Origin: Mediterranea sp. (in: CFB group bacteria)
GTDB lineage: Bacteria > Bacteroidota > Bacteroidia > Bacteroidales > Bacteroidaceae
DNA length: 64,000 nucleotides
Assembly (NCBI GenBank): GCA_031287715.1
Contig: JAITSN010000020.1
Location: forward strand, 22,085-86,084
Direction of reading: 5' to 3'
The notes under the pieces were generated by a model, which ran no database searches, was not told the origin of the DNA, and was given only the letters and a program-made list of their open reading frames with translations. The translations under genes and the position numbers were made by a program. Position 1 is the first letter of the stretch. Every line of letters starts with the position of its first letter. This document shows positions 7,103 through 16,526 of the stretch, piece after piece.

Positions 7103-9106
7103 TCAAATTTCTATTTCTAAGTTTATAAAAAGGTTGCGTCCTTTGCGGGGAATATTTTTCCAGTCGGCGTAGGTGGAATAGCAGGCGTCGAACAGGTTTT
7201 CCACGCCCGATTTCAGTCTGAAAACCGTTTTCTTCATTCTGAACGAATAGCCTGCCGAGAGGTTGGTTATCGTGTAGGCCTTTGTTTCGTCTTCGCCGTA
7301 TTCGGGACTGAAGTCGGTTTGCCGCGCTGCGCCGGCCATGCTTGCTTCGGCAACAAACCGGCCTTTGCCGAAGCGCAGTGACGCGTCGTAGCCGAACGGC
7401 GCGATGAGCGGAAGGTTGCCGGCTCCGGCGCGCCCGCGGGCGTAAACGGCCTTTGCGTCGAGCGTAAAGAAGCCTCCGAAGCGGTATTTTACCAGCAGGC
7501 TTGTGTTTAGCAGTGAGGCGCGGCGAAGGTTGCGGTATACCTTCACGCCTCTTGCGCCGGCGGTCATGCGGTGCAGTTCGGCGCCCGGCGTGCCGGCGAT
7601 GTAGTTGGCGAACCGGAAGTGCGAGGCTTCGGCTGTTGCTTCGACGGCGCGGCCGGAATAGGTGAGCGTGGCCGATGTTTCGAGAGATGATTCGTTTTTC
7701 AGGTGGGGGTTGCCCAGGTAGTCGAAGGCGTCGAAGGTGTTGAAGAGGAAAAACCCGTAGGCTTCCGATACCGTTGGCGTGCGGCTGCCGTAGCCAGCGG
7801 CGAGGTTGGCCTCCCATGCGGCGCCGACGCGAAACCGGTAGCAGGCGGCGATCTTGCCTTCGAGGCGGTTGGTGAACCGTTTGGCACGGGGATGATAACC
7901 TTGCAGCGACCGGTAGCCGAAGTCGCTATGCACGCCGGTGCGCAGCAGCGACAGTTTTCCCGACACGCGCAGCGTTTGGCGGCTTCCGATGCGCCATTCG
8001 TCTACGCCGGAAAGCCCGCTGCCCAGCGTGCGGACGTCGCCCCAGGTGAGCATGAACATCGGCGCTTCGGCGGGGTTGGCGGGATACATCGTCATTTCGG
8101 CATACGACCGGTTGCAGTAGCCGTCCCAATTGAGCGAGTAGCGGTGTTTGCCGGCTGTCCCGATCAGGGTGGAATAGAAGCCTCCGGTTTGGCTTTTGCC
8201 GGGCATGTCCATGTGCATGGCGATTTCTTCGGGCGGGCGCTTCGTGTCGTCCATGATATGGACGATGTTGTTGTAGTATATCTTTGTTTCCCACTTTTGG
8301 GGGAGCGGCAGGCTCCCGCTGCCAAACAGCCGCGTGTAGGCGAGCGACGCGATAAGCCCTTCTGCCGTTGCCACATCCATCGCCAGCGAAGGATAGCCCA
8401 CGTTGCCGGCGCGGTCGAAGATGACGGATCCTTCAAGCTCGTGACCCGGCTTGACGACGCCGCCCAGGTTGGCGAAGATGTTGTTCTTTGTGAACTGCGA
8501 GAAACGCACCGCCGCACCGCCGCCGGCAGCGTAGTTGCCGCCCTGCCGGTGGAAGTAGCCGGTGTTGATGTAAAAGCGGTCGCCGGCATAGGCCGCCTCG
8601 GCGCCGCCGGTCCGGAGGTTGCCGTTGCTTTCATAACCGGAGTGGATGTTTGCCGAAAAGCCGTCGTTGCAGAATCCGCTTTTGTTGAGCTTCAGGTCGA
8701 GGCTGCCGCCGATGGCGCCGGTGGCGTTCGGGTTGGCGTCGAAGCCTTTGCCGATGCTGATCTTGCTCAGGTTGATGGTTTCGACGTAGGATGTTACAGG
8801 GTCCATGCGGTCGGTACAGGCGTGGAAGATTTTCATCCCGTCGATGGTGACGGATATGCGTCCGTCCGTCATATTGTTGATCGACGGTTCCCAGGCATAC
8901 GCGCCGCGCCTTATCATGCCGGCTTTTCCCGACGATTGCAGGTATTCTTCCACCGATGCGCCGGGCTTTGCCTGCCGCCGGCGATCGATGCCCTGCTTTG
9001 CCGAAATGACGATCTCGTCCAGCCCGATCGTTATCGTATCTTGGGCGTGGAGCGGGAGCATCTTGCCGAGCAACAGCATAAACAGGATGCCGTTCAGTCG
9101 TTTCAT
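7103..9106 (-). CDS. TonB-dependent receptor, copper (NosA/OprC-like) type
   Basis: A 667-residue outer-membrane receptor with a signal peptide (about 1-21), a plug domain (about 40-150) and a 22-strand-type barrel ending in an aromatic-poor strand (NLEIEI). The plug segment DGMKIFHACTDRMDPVTSYV resembles the Cys/Met-containing plug of OprC/NosA copper receptors, where this region carries the metal site. It has no N-terminal carboxypeptidase-D-like domain, unlike SusC proteins. It is followed by a secreted HMA protein and preceded by a Met/His-rich lipoprotein, all on the same strand, which supports copper import or sensing. The specificity is inferred from motif and context. Confidence 0.8.
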   Translation of the reverse strand: MKRLNGILFMLLLGKMLPLHAQDTITIGLDEIVISAKQGIDRRRQAKPGASVEEYLQSSGKAGMIRRGAYAWEPSINNMTDGRISVTIDGMKIFHACTDRMDPVTSYVETINLSKISIGKGFDANPNATGAIGGSLDLKLNKSGFCNDGFSANIHSGYESNGNLRTGGAEAAYAGDRFYINTGYFHRQGGNYAAGGGAAVRFSQFTKNNIFANLGGVVKPGHELEGSVIFDRAGNVGYPSLAMDVATAEGLIASLAYTRLFGSGSLPLPQKWETKIYYNNIVHIMDDTKRPPEEIAMHMDMPGKSQTGGFYSTLIGTAGKHRYSLNWDGYCNRSYAEMTMYPANPAEAPMFMLTWGDVRTLGSGLSGVDEWRIGSRQTLRVSGKLSLLRTGVHSDFGYRSLQGYHPRAKRFTNRLEGKIAACYRFRVGAAWEANLAAGYGSRTPTVSEAYGFFLFNTFDAFDYLGNPHLKNESSLETSATLTYSGRAVEATAEASHFRFANYIAGTPGAELHRMTAGARGVKVYRNLRRASLLNTSLLVKYRFGGFFTLDAKAVYARGRAGAGNLPLIAPFGYDASLRFGKGRFVAEASMAGAARQTDFSPEYGEDETKAYTITNLSAGYSFRMKKTVFRLKSGVENLFDACYSTYADWKNIPRKGRNLFINLEIEI

Positions 9107-9126
9107 GTTCTTTTCTGTTTAAAGAA

Positions 9127-9152
9127 GCGGGCTTTCCGTCCGGAAAGCCCGC
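9127..9152 (-). terminator. intercistronic hairpin
   Basis: Arms GCGGGCTTTCCG (9127-9138) and CGGAAAGCCCGC (9141-9152) form a perfect 12-bp stem between the lipoprotein gene and the TonB receptor gene. On the minus strand it is followed only by a weak T-run. It may therefore attenuate or stabilise the operon transcript rather than end it fully. Confidence 0.6.
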
Positions 9153-9161
9153 CCGCCGGAG

Positions 9162-10046
9162 TTAAAATTCAACTTCAAAAAACAGGCTGCTGGCCTCTAT
9201 GTCGTCGGTAACGGCGTTCCCGTAAAGCGTTTCGCCCGGGCTGTTCTGCAAGATCAGGTTCAGTTTCCAGTAGCCGGTCATGCTGAAATTGACGCGGCCC
9301 CGGTAAACCCGTCCGGCACTGTCCCAGCTCAGGTCTTCGTTGTTTGGCGACGAATGGTTTTCCATAGACGGCATACGGGGGTCGAGTTTCAGCTTGAAAC
9401 CGGCCACTTCCGGATAGGTATTTGCATCTTCGCGCCCGTGGACGTAAACCGTTATTTCGTTGCTCCCAACCGCCGGATGTTGCGGTTCAACCAAGCTGAT
9501 CACGTAGCGTTTCCCGCTGCCGTCGGCGGCGACAACCGTTTGGATCACTTTGCGGGGCGTATTGCCGTCGAGGCGGAACGCGTTCTTCACATCAATCACC
9601 ACATCGTCAAAACTGCCGGCCGCACTGCCGGTGGTGTAGCTAAGATCGTAATACCACGTGCCGTCGCCCTGTCCGCTGTACATCAAGAAGCTGTAGTACG
9701 CTTCGTAGAGGGGTTTTCCGGCCACTTTTGTGATTTCCGAGCGTGGCGTCGAGTGCCTCATGCCCATGCCCATATCCATTTCGGGAAACGCCGTCAGTCC
9801 GGCATCCTCAACAAAGTCGCCGTTCTTGTTTTGCACCGTGAAATAGACTTTGGTATAGCCCAGCCGCCATTGGCCGGCTTCGTTCCACGCCGTAACGGTG
9901 TAATTGGCGTCTGTAAACTCTTGAATCTTCGTCAAACCGGCAACCGGACTGGCCGCCGGGGTTTCATCCTTCCCGCAGGAAACAAGCAGGAAGGACAGGA
10001 ATAAAACCGCGCTGATAAACAGCTTGTATATGTATATTTGTTTCAT
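9162..10046 (-). CDS. lipoprotein with FixH/YtkA-like domain, probable metal binding
   Basis: A 294-residue lipoprotein; the lipobox FLLVSC puts the lipidated Cys near residue 25. The middle holds PEMDMGMGMRHSTP (about 88-101), a Met/His cluster of the kind that binds copper. The C-terminal part ends with a strand pattern (NFSMTGYWKLNLIL) like that of YtkA/FixH-type beta-sandwiches. It precedes the copper-type TonB receptor, so it may be a surface or periplasmic metal-binding partner. A perfect hairpin separates the two genes, and a 10-copy tandem array lies upstream of this gene's start. The domain name is by eye and could be wrong; the lipoprotein call is firm. Confidence 0.7.
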   Translation of the reverse strand: MKQIYIYKLFISAVLFLSFLLVSCGKDETPAASPVAGLTKIQEFTDANYTVTAWNEAGQWRLGYTKVYFTVQNKNGDFVEDAGLTAFPEMDMGMGMRHSTPRSEITKVAGKPLYEAYYSFLMYSGQGDGTWYYDLSYTTGSAAGSFDDVVIDVKNAFRLDGNTPRKVIQTVVAADGSGKRYVISLVEPQHPAVGSNEITVYVHGREDANTYPEVAGFKLKLDPRMPSMENHSSPNNEDLSWDSAGRVYRGRVNFSMTGYWKLNLILQNSPGETLYGNAVTDDIEASSLFFEVEF

Positions 10047-10068
10047 GTTTTTTTAGTTTTAAAAGCAG

Positions 10069-10107
10069 CCTCACCCCGCGCCCTCTCCCAAAAAGAGAGG
10101 GAAAAGG
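10069..10107. repeat. dispersed repeat with CCCTCTC/GAGAGGG hairpin
   Basis: The segment TCACCCCGCGCCCTCTCCC, an A-run and GAGAGGG form a short hairpin. A diverged, inverted copy occurs at 53990-54026 (TCACCCCGGCCCTCTCC on its minus strand). Such sequences are found scattered between genes in Bacteroidales. This one lies in the 5' leader of the lipoprotein gene. Confidence 0.5.
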
Positions 10108-10125
10108 ATGGTGTCGCTCGTTTTT

Positions 10126-10535
10126 GATTACAATGCGCCTGCGCAGAAGCTCCAAATTTCTTTTTTGATTACAATGCGCCTGCGCAGAAGCTCCAAATTT
10201 CTTTTTTGATTACACTGCGCCAGCGCAGAGGCTCCAAATTTCTTTTTTGATTACACTGCGCCAGCGCAGAGGCTCCAAATTTCTTTTTTGATTACACTGC
10301 GCCTGCGCAGAGGCTTCAAATTTCTTTTTTGATTACAATGCGCCTGCGCAGAGGCTCCAAATTTCTTTTTTGATTACAATGCGCCTGCGCAGAGGCTCCA
10401 AATTTCTTTTTTGATTACAATGCGCCTGCGCAGAGGCTTCAAATTTCTTTTTTGATTACAATGCGCCTGCGCAGAAAGCTCCAAATTTCTTTTTTGAATC
10501 CACTGCGCCTGCGCAGAGGCTTCAAAATTTCTTTA
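10126..10535. repeat. tandem array B, 41-bp period, 10 copies
   Basis: Units start at 10126, 10167, 10208, 10249, 10290, 10331, 10372, 10413, 10454 and 10496; one has a single extra base. Each unit has the dyad TGCGC-nn-GCGCA, then a T-rich tract containing AAATTTCTTTTTTGATT. The two dyad arms are identical in all ten copies, while the 2-nt centre changes (CT or CA) and flanking bases vary (GAAGCT, GAGGCT). The last unit ends on the stop codon of the 128-residue protein gene (10533-10535). There are no unique spacers, so it is not CRISPR. Confidence 0.95.
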
Positions 10536-10919
10536 GTTGGATTGCGGGGGTGGGGCAGGGGGCCTTGAAATGAAATCCGGAAGGCGGAAGACCACCGGCC
10601 GGAATGATTTTATTGTTTTTACGGGGATGCGTTGTGGCAGTGCGTACAGGTGTGCGTCGTTGAGGTAATCCGATGGCTCGTACGTGGCGGTTTGCGCTTT
10701 TTCCGCCGGGTTTCCGTCTGTTTCGTTTATCCGTTCGATTTGTTTTTTGAGGTGGCACCGCCCTTGGCAGCTGTTGTTTACCTCGTTTCTTTTTACGCAC
10801 AGGTTTTCGGCGATGTAGCGGCCAAACAGCGCATATCCGAGATGCGGCAGTTGGTAGCGGCCGATGTTCAGTGTCATTGCCGCCAGCAGCAGGATCGTGT
10901 GGAAGGTTGCGTATTTCAT
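10533..10919 (-). CDS. small secreted or membrane-anchored Cys protein of the metal cluster
   Basis: A 128-residue protein with an N-terminal hydrophobic helix (about 5-20), then NLCVKRNEVNNSCQGRCHL (about 39-57), which has three Cys and one His. The pattern of Ala-Glu-Asn-Leu-Cys followed by Cys-x-Gly-x-Cys-x-Leu-x-Lys-Gln is one I associate with small Bacteroidetes proteins beside metal TonB receptor genes; that is recollection, not a search. The tail is Pro-rich. It lies 12 bases downstream of the lipoprotein gene on the same strand. Metal binding through the Cys/His set is an inference. Its stop codon is inside tandem array B. Confidence 0.6.
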   Translation of the reverse strand: MKYATFHTILLLAAMTLNIGRYQLPHLGYALFGRYIAENLCVKRNEVNNSCQGRCHLKKQIERINETDGNPAEKAQTATYEPSDYLNDAHLYALPQRIPVKTIKSFRPVVFRLPDFISRPPAPPPQSN

Positions 10920-10931
10920 TGCGTGGCCGGG

Positions 10932-11576
10932 CTAATGAACGACGTCGCCGATGATCCGTATTTCCCGGCTCACATTGTCGGCGGGGTTGTATTCGGCATT
11001 GCCTCCCTGCGAGGCGGTGAACGTCAGGGTGGTGACGTACGTGTTTTGGAAGTCGCAGCCGCCTTCGCCCGCGTGGTAAACGTAGAAGAGGGTTGCGTTC
11101 AGGAAGCGGCCGGCACTCGCTCCGCTCACGGTGTATGCTACGGGTAGTCCCGACGAGGCTGTCGCGTTCAGTTCGAGCAGTTGGTAGTCTCTCGATACTT
11201 GCCATTGGGCGGGCGGTTGGAACGTGATGGTTTGCGTTTGCTTGTTCGGGTCCAGGTCGCGGATATGCAGGCTCCGGGAAACGCTTGGCGCCTCGTTATA
11301 GGTTTCGTTTCCCGGTTGTGCCGCATAGATGAGCACGCGTCCCGGCGCGTGGAATATGGCTTTGCCGTCTTCAACGGTCGCGATGCCGCCGTCGGCGCTC
11401 GCAAATGTAACGGGCAGGCCCGACGAGGCGGCGGCGTTCAGTTGCACCGCGCCGTCCCTCAGCATCTGCGGGGGTATTTCTTCAAAATTGATCCGTTGCT
11501 CTTGCTTCACATCGCTCTGGCAGGCTTCTGCCAGGGCCACCAGCAGGGCTATCGTTATGCTGTTCCGGGTTTTCAT
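10932..11576 (-). CDS. lipoprotein with two MBG/Ig-like repeats
   Basis: A 214-residue protein with a signal peptide ending in a lipobox-like AEAC (Cys about 19). Two tandem repeats follow, each opening with Q-x-I-x-F and containing ASSGLPV: about residues 27-105 (AAASSGLPVTFAS) and 113-205 (TASSGLPVAYTV). This is the layout of MBG-type Ig-like domains of bacterial surface proteins. It lies between the TonB receptor gene (27 bases upstream) and the small Cys protein gene. It may be a surface partner of that receptor. The function is not known. Confidence 0.65.
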   Translation of the reverse strand: MKTRNSITIALLVALAEACQSDVKQEQRINFEEIPPQMLRDGAVQLNAAASSGLPVTFASADGGIATVEDGKAIFHAPGRVLIYAAQPGNETYNEAPSVSRSLHIRDLDPNKQTQTITFQPPAQWQVSRDYQLLELNATASSGLPVAYTVSGASAGRFLNATLFYVYHAGEGGCDFQNTYVTTLTFTASQGGNAEYNPADNVSREIRIIGDVVH

Positions 11577-11603
11577 ATCCTACTTCTGTCTGTTTCTGTT
11601 TGG

Positions 11604-13697
11604 TTACATTAGTTCTCCCAGCCTCATCCGGAATCCCACGTATATTTTCCGCCCCACGATCGGGCCCCAGACCGCCGACGCGTCGAAGTCGCGTTGGAAG
11701 GGGTCTTCCCATCCGTTTACGGGGTTTCCCTGCTTGTAGTTCAGCAGGTTTTCCACGCCAAGATACACGTCTATGCGTTTGCTGTTTTTCGTGACCTGCG
11801 CAAAGCAAACCGGATAGGCCGGCGAATAGCGTTTCTGCGAATCGTAGCCGTTTGCACCCGGCAGGCGGCTTTGCCCGTTCAGTTGCGCCGTAGCGTCGAA
11901 CACCCAGCGTTTCAGTGCTGTGGCATAGGACAGATTGACCAGGCCGCGGCAGGCGGCGACCAGCGGTTTGTCGATTTCCACGATCCGGCTGCCGTCGGTA
12001 TAGGTGATCCGGTTGCTGTTCAGCCTGAAGGCGGCGAAGACGTCAAATCCCCTGAACACCGTCAGCGAGAGGTCTGCCTGCCACGCATCGGCGAAAGACC
12101 GGCCGGGGAGGTTGTAGAAAAAGACGGCATTGCGGTCGCGCTCCACATCGGCGATGACCTGGTTCTGAAAGCGCGTGTGGAAATAATCCAAGCTCAAAAC
12201 CGCCCGCTGCCCGTTTCCTGTCGGGATATAAACAGCAAGGTTGCCGCCGAAGTTCCACGCGCGCTCGATACCCAGCCCGTCGACCGCCGACAGGTCGAAC
12301 TTCCGCGAAGAGGCCAGCAGCCCGGTGTTCTCGGCGATAACATTTGCCGAACGGAACCCTCTTCCCGCCGACGCGCGAATGGTGATATGCTCGCCGATGC
12401 CGTATTTCACAGCGGCCCGCGGCGTGAAGAGCCATCCGTAGCGGCTGTTGCGGTCGGCGCGCAGGCCAACCGACACGGTCAGCCCGTCAATCGCCCCGCA
12501 GGTGTATTCGGCAAAAACACCCGGCACGATTTCCGTGCGGTTGATGCGCGTGAGGGGCGTGCGGTTAAATTCGAGCGAGTCGAGGTATTCCATGCCGCAG
12601 CGGTCGTAAGAAAAGCTCGCCCCTGCCGTATAGCGGTGGCCGGCGACGGCGGGCGACGAAGAATACAATACGTTGGCGTAGCCGGATGCTTGTTTGCCGT
12701 TGAACGTTTTACGCCCGAAGACGGAGCGCTGCCTGTGCCAGGTAAAGCTCCCGATGATGCCGACGCTTGCGCCTGTTTTTCGGCCTACGGCAATTCCTGT
12801 TTTGTTGTAGAGGGTGGCGCCGGTATTTTCGATGGGCGATTCAAAGTAGGGGATCCCTCCGGCAAGGTCGTGACAGGAGGCGTCCTGCCCCGCGAAGCGG
12901 TCGTCGTGAACGAACTTAATGCCGGTGCGCGACTGGATGCCGTTTTCTTCGTCTATGTAAAACCAGCGGTTGTACAGATTGATGTTCTGCGTTTTGGGCG
13001 CATCCAGAAAGTGGTCTTTGTTCTTGTCGTGCAATTCTGCCAGGGCCGCCGGGTGGACAGATTGCGTCCCGTGCAGCATCAGCCCCGTCCATAGCTTCCC
13101 GTTCAAGGGCAGGCGTACGGAAAGATTTTCTTCCGAATGAAGCAAATCGTCGGCATAAACATCGGCATATAGCGATTTGCCCGAATTAGGCTTGCGAAAT
13201 TCCAGATTGATTTGCCCCGCAACCGCTTCATATCCGTTTACGACCGACGATACCCCCTTGGAGATTTGTATGGATTCGAGCCAGGGCGAAGGCGTGTAAC
13301 TCCACCCGTAAGTAGAAGCCAAACCGCGCAGGACGGGAATGTTCTCGGCAAGTATTTGCGTGTAAACGCCCGCCAGGCCGAGCAGCTGGATCTGCTTCGC
13401 TCCCGAGATGGCATCGGTGTAGGCCACATTGGCCGTAGCGCTGTTTTCAAAACTTTCGGCTAAGTTGCAGCAAGCCATCTTGGTCAGGCCCGCCCCGGTG
13501 ATCGTTTCGGTTTTCAGGAGCGACGCAGAAGACAAAACCGTACCGGCGCGGAAGGCCGATACCGCCACCTCGTCAAGCTGCACGGCGGGCCGGGCCGTCG
13601 CCGTCGTGTCCGGCGCCTGTTGTTCCGTGTTCTGCGCACATATCCCGAACGCCGGAAACACAAACACAATGACGCAATATCTGCCGAAAACAATCAT
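11604..13697 (-). CDS. TonB-dependent receptor, metal-cluster type
   Basis: A 697-residue receptor from the start chosen at 13697; an upstream extension to 13808 would put a long basic stretch before the signal peptide. The signal peptide is about 1-22. The plug (about 45-150) contains [14 protein letters not shown] with a Cys pair, and [12 protein letters not shown]. These blocks mark a Bacteroidetes receptor family often found with HMA and metal-resistance genes (recollection). The barrel ends [10 protein letters not shown]. It is the first gene of a minus-strand cluster running through the lipoproteins to the copper-type receptor, so it probably shares a metal substrate with them. Confidence 0.8.
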   Translation of the reverse strand: MIVFGRYCVIVFVFPAFGICAQNTEQQAPDTTATARPAVQLDEVAVSAFRAGTVLSSASLLKTETITGAGLTKMACCNLAESFENSATANVAYTDAISGAKQIQLLGLAGVYTQILAENIPVLRGLASTYGWSYTPSPWLESIQISKGVSSVVNGYEAVAGQINLEFRKPNSGKSLYADVYADDLLHSEENLSVRLPLNGKLWTGLMLHGTQSVHPAALAELHDKNKDHFLDAPKTQNINLYNRWFYIDEENGIQSRTGIKFVHDDRFAGQDASCHDLAGGIPYFESPIENTGATLYNKTGIAVGRKTGASVGIIGSFTWHRQRSVFGRKTFNGKQASGYANVLYSSSPAVAGHRYTAGASFSYDRCGMEYLDSLEFNRTPLTRINRTEIVPGVFAEYTCGAIDGLTVSVGLRADRNSRYGWLFTPRAAVKYGIGEHITIRASAGRGFRSANVIAENTGLLASSRKFDLSAVDGLGIERAWNFGGNLAVYIPTGNGQRAVLSLDYFHTRFQNQVIADVERDRNAVFFYNLPGRSFADAWQADLSLTVFRGFDVFAAFRLNSNRITYTDGSRIVEIDKPLVAACRGLVNLSYATALKRWVFDATAQLNGQSRLPGANGYDSQKRYSPAYPVCFAQVTKNSKRIDVYLGVENLLNYKQGNPVNGWEDPFQRDFDASAVWGPIVGRKIYVGFRMRLGELM

Positions 13698-13840
13698 TCT
13701 ATCCTCATCATATTTATTCCGAAAACCAATTATTATACAAAGGTCGGGAAAGGTTCTTCTTCGGACAATCCCATAAATATGGCATTTTATTCTTTGTCCG
13801 CAAACCACCGGAGCGTTAGCAAAAACTTGCAGCTTTGTCT

Positions 13841-13848
13841 TATCTTTG
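13841..13848 (+). promoter_or_regulatory. -7 box TATCTTTG upstream of the HAD-PanB gene
   Basis: TATCTTTG fits TAnnTTTG and lies 20 bases before the start at 13869. No TTTG box stands at the usual distance. The short leader it implies supports 13869 or 13872 as the start and excludes the longer upstream frame. Confidence 0.45.
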
Positions 13849-13868
13849 CCGGAAATTTAACTGTTAAA

Positions 13869-15344
13869 ATGATGGGATCAATTGCTGAAATAGCCGTCTT
13901 GTTCGACCTCGACGGGGTGGTGGTAAATACGGAAGGGCAGTATACCGTTTTTTGGGACGGGCAGGGAAAGAAGTATTTGAATGAAGATAATTTCGGTGCT
14001 CACGTCAAGGGGCAAACGTTGCAGCAGATCTATGACAGGTATTTTGCCGGGGCAGACGACGTGCAGCGGCAAATCACCGCGGCGCTCGACCGCTTTGAAG
14101 CTCAAATGGATTATGGTTATGTGGCGGGGGTGGAAGATTTCCTGAAAGACTTGCGGAAAAATGGCGTGAAGATCGCTATCGTGACCAGCTCCAATGCGAA
14201 GAAGATGGAGGCTGTGTACAAGGCGCACCCCGATTTGGGGGCGTACTTCGACCGGATACTCACGGCCGGCGATTTTGCGCGTTCCAAGCCCGACCCGGAG
14301 TGTTTCCTGCTGGGCATGAAACTGTTTGGAACGGCACCCGAAAATACGTTTGTGTTTGAAGATTCTTTCCACGGCTTGCAGGCCGGAATGGCTTCGGGGG
14401 CGACGGTTGTCGGGCTGGCGACGACCAATCCGCGGGAGGCGATAGGCGATAAGGCGCATCATGTGGTGGACGACTTCGGCGGGATGACGTTTGGGCGCTT
14501 GCTTGCCATGAAACAAAAAACGATGGCCGGCTATATCTCGAACGATACGCGGAAGGTCACCACGCACCGGCTGATTGAGATGAAGCAGCGGGGCGAGAAG
14601 ATCTCCATGCTGACGGCCTATGACTATACGATGGCGCGGATTGTGGACGGCGCAGGGATGGATGTGATCCTGGTGGGCGACTCGGCATCGAATGTGATGG
14701 CGGGAAATGTGACGACGCTCCCGATGACGCTCGACCAGATGATCTATCACGGAAAGTCGGTGGTTCGCGCCGTGACGCGGGCGATGGTGGTGGTAGACAT
14801 GCCGTTCGGCTCTTACCAGGGAAACTCTAAGGAAGGGCTGGCCTCGGCCATCCGCATCATGAAGGAGAGCCATGCCGATGCGCTGAAGCTGGAAGGCGGG
14901 GAGGAGATCCTCGAAACGGTCAAACGCATCCTCACCGCAGGGATTCCGCTGATGGGCCACTTGGGATTGATGCCGCAGTCGATCAATAAATACGGCACCT
15001 ACGCCGTCCGTGCCAAGGATGCCGACGAGGCGGAGAAGTTGATCAGGGATGCGCATCTGCTGGAAGAGGCCGGGTGCTTTGCCGTCGTGCTGGAAAAGAT
15101 TCCGGCAACGCTGGCGGCCCGCGTGGCAAGCGAATTGACGATTCCGGTCATCGGTATCGGCGCGGGCGGCGGGGTCGACGGCCAGGTGCTTGTTGTTCAG
15201 GATATGCTCGGCATGAGCCAGGGGTTCAGCCCGCGTTTCCTGCGCCGTTATGCCGACTTGCATACGGTGATGACGGAAGCCATCGGGCAGTACATTGCCG
15301 ATGTAAAGAGTAGCGGTTTTCCCAACGGGAAAGAACAATACTGA
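13869..15344 (+). CDS. panB: fusion of HAD-family phosphatase and ketopantoate hydroxymethyltransferase (PanB)
   Basis: One uninterrupted 491-residue frame. Residues 1 to about 215 are a HAD hydrolase of the beta-phosphoglucomutase type with all four motifs: DLDGVV, VTSSN, KPDPE and FEDSFHG. From about residue 219 ([17 protein letters not shown]) the chain is a complete PanB of about 273 residues, with [25 protein letters not shown] and [14 protein letters not shown]. PanB makes ketopantoate for pantothenate and CoA. The usual PanB is free-standing at 260-280 residues. The junction linker is about 10 residues with no stop or frameshift. An internal ATG at 14524 could also give free PanB. The natural substrate of the HAD half is not known. 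An MFS transporter gene follows 6 bases later. Confidence 0.85.
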   Translation: MMGSIAEIAVLFDLDGVVVNTEGQYTVFWDGQGKKYLNEDNFGAHVKGQTLQQIYDRYFAGADDVQRQITAALDRFEAQMDYGYVAGVEDFLKDLRKNGVKIAIVTSSNAKKMEAVYKAHPDLGAYFDRILTAGDFARSKPDPECFLLGMKLFGTAPENTFVFEDSFHGLQAGMASGATVVGLATTNPREAIGDKAHHVVDDFGGMTFGRLLAMKQKTMAGYISNDTRKVTTHRLIEMKQRGEKISMLTAYDYTMARIVDGAGMDVILVGDSASNVMAGNVTTLPMTLDQMIYHGKSVVRAVTRAMVVVDMPFGSYQGNSKEGLASAIRIMKESHADALKLEGGEEILETVKRILTAGIPLMGHLGLMPQSINKYGTYAVRAKDADEAEKLIRDAHLLEEAGCFAVVLEKIPATLAARVASELTIPVIGIGAGGGVDGQVLVVQDMLGMSQGFSPRFLRRYADLHTVMTEAIGQYIADVKSSGFPNGKEQY

Positions 15345-15350
15345 CGGGCT

Positions 15351-16502
15351 ATGAAAGCTAATTTCGGGAAGGTGTGCGCGGGTAACCTGCTGATCTTTAT
15401 TTCCCAATATATGTTGTTTCCCATACTTCCGGTTGTGATGAGCAGGAGGCTGGGCATTTCCGTGGCGGCTACGGGCGGGATGCTTCTGGTTATGGTGCTG
15501 GGGATGGTTTTCATGGGTCCTTTCTATAGCTACCTGATGGATGTTTACAGGCGGAAGTCGCTTTGTGTTTTTGCTTTTGCCGTCGTGTTTGCAACCACAG
15601 CGGGTTATACTTTCGTCCACGGGCCGCTGGAGTTGCTGTTGCTTTCGCTTGTGCAGGGCTTTGCGTTTGGCGTGGCCAATTCTTCCATCATCACCCTGGG
15701 CATTGACGTGAATGTTTCGGACAACCGCAGCAAGGGCAATGTGATCTTCGGCTGGTTTACGCGGCTGGGGATGATTCTCGGCGCAGGGTCGGGGAGTGCG
15801 ATCTATTTGAATTGCGGCTTTGAAACGCTGGTTGCGGCTTCGGTCATTGCCGGTTGCGCCGGCCTACTGTTTGTGGCTGCGATGCGCATCCCGTTCCGCG
15901 CTCCCATAGGTATGCCGTTGTGTTCTACCGACCGTTTTTTCCTTCCGCATACGTTTCTTTTTATGCTGAATATGATCCTGATCGCTTTTGTTCCGGGCGT
16001 GCTGCTTCCTCTTATTCATTTCAATATGGGGGATGTTTTCTTGCCGCGCGAGTGGACGGTGCCTTACTTCGCTGTCGTTGGCGGGGCCTTTCTGCTGTCG
16101 GTATTGCTGGTCGGGTTCCTGAAGAGGTGCAGTCTTTTGATGCAGGCGTTACTCGGCATGGCGGCCATGACGTGTTCCGTTTGCAGCCTGATGTTGTTTG
16201 ATTCCATTTCGGGGCGGCTGTTGTCTGCCGTTTTGCTGGGGCTTGGGCTGAGCGTTATCACTCCGGCGTTTCTGTTCTTTTTCATCAATCTATCCAGCCA
16301 TTGCCAGCGAAGCACTGCAAATACAACGCATCTGCTGTCGTGGAAGATCGGGGTTTTCGCGGGAATAGCAGCGTCTTGTTATTTGACGGTGAACGGATCT
16401 TCGGGTGCGGCTTTCCGTGCGGCTCTGGCGGCTTCCGTACTTGCCGCGGTGTTCTTTGTCCTGGTTTCCTATCCGTACTACCGGAAGAAAAAAGTACGGT
16501 GA
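15351..16502 (+). CDS. major facilitator superfamily transporter
   Basis: A 383-residue integral membrane protein with about 12 hydrophobic helices. The loop after helix 2 carries a short basic stretch (DVYRRKS), as in MFS motif A. It starts 6 bases after the HAD-PanB stop, so the two are co-transcribed. That pairing invites a role in moving pantothenate or a related metabolite, but MFS substrates cannot be read from sequence and this is only a suggestion. No periplasmic or cytoplasmic extra domain is visible. Confidence 0.8.
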   Translation: MKANFGKVCAGNLLIFISQYMLFPILPVVMSRRLGISVAATGGMLLVMVLGMVFMGPFYSYLMDVYRRKSLCVFAFAVVFATTAGYTFVHGPLELLLLSLVQGFAFGVANSSIITLGIDVNVSDNRSKGNVIFGWFTRLGMILGAGSGSAIYLNCGFETLVAASVIAGCAGLLFVAAMRIPFRAPIGMPLCSTDRFFLPHTFLFMLNMILIAFVPGVLLPLIHFNMGDVFLPREWTVPYFAVVGGAFLLSVLLVGFLKRCSLLMQALLGMAAMTCSVCSLMLFDSISGRLLSAVLLGLGLSVITPAFLFFFINLSSHCQRSTANTTHLLSWKIGVFAGIAASCYLTVNGSSGAAFRAALAASVLAAVFFVLVSYPYYRKKKVR

Positions 16503-16526
16503 CTGAGGCGGGATAAACTTTTGTGC

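Noticed and set aside
7703..9211. 502-codon open frame on the plus strand
   Set aside because: It is antisense to the copper-type TonB receptor over its whole length; GC-rich codon bias opens it. Its product has no recognisable domain.
10126..10535. Possible CRISPR array (regular repeats, about 40 bp period)
   Set aside because: Repeats are directly adjacent with no unique spacers and no cas genes are near; the same holds for arrays C, D and F.
13878..15620. 580-codon open frame on the minus strand
   Set aside because: Antisense shadow of HAD-PanB, whose two domains have all their motifs.
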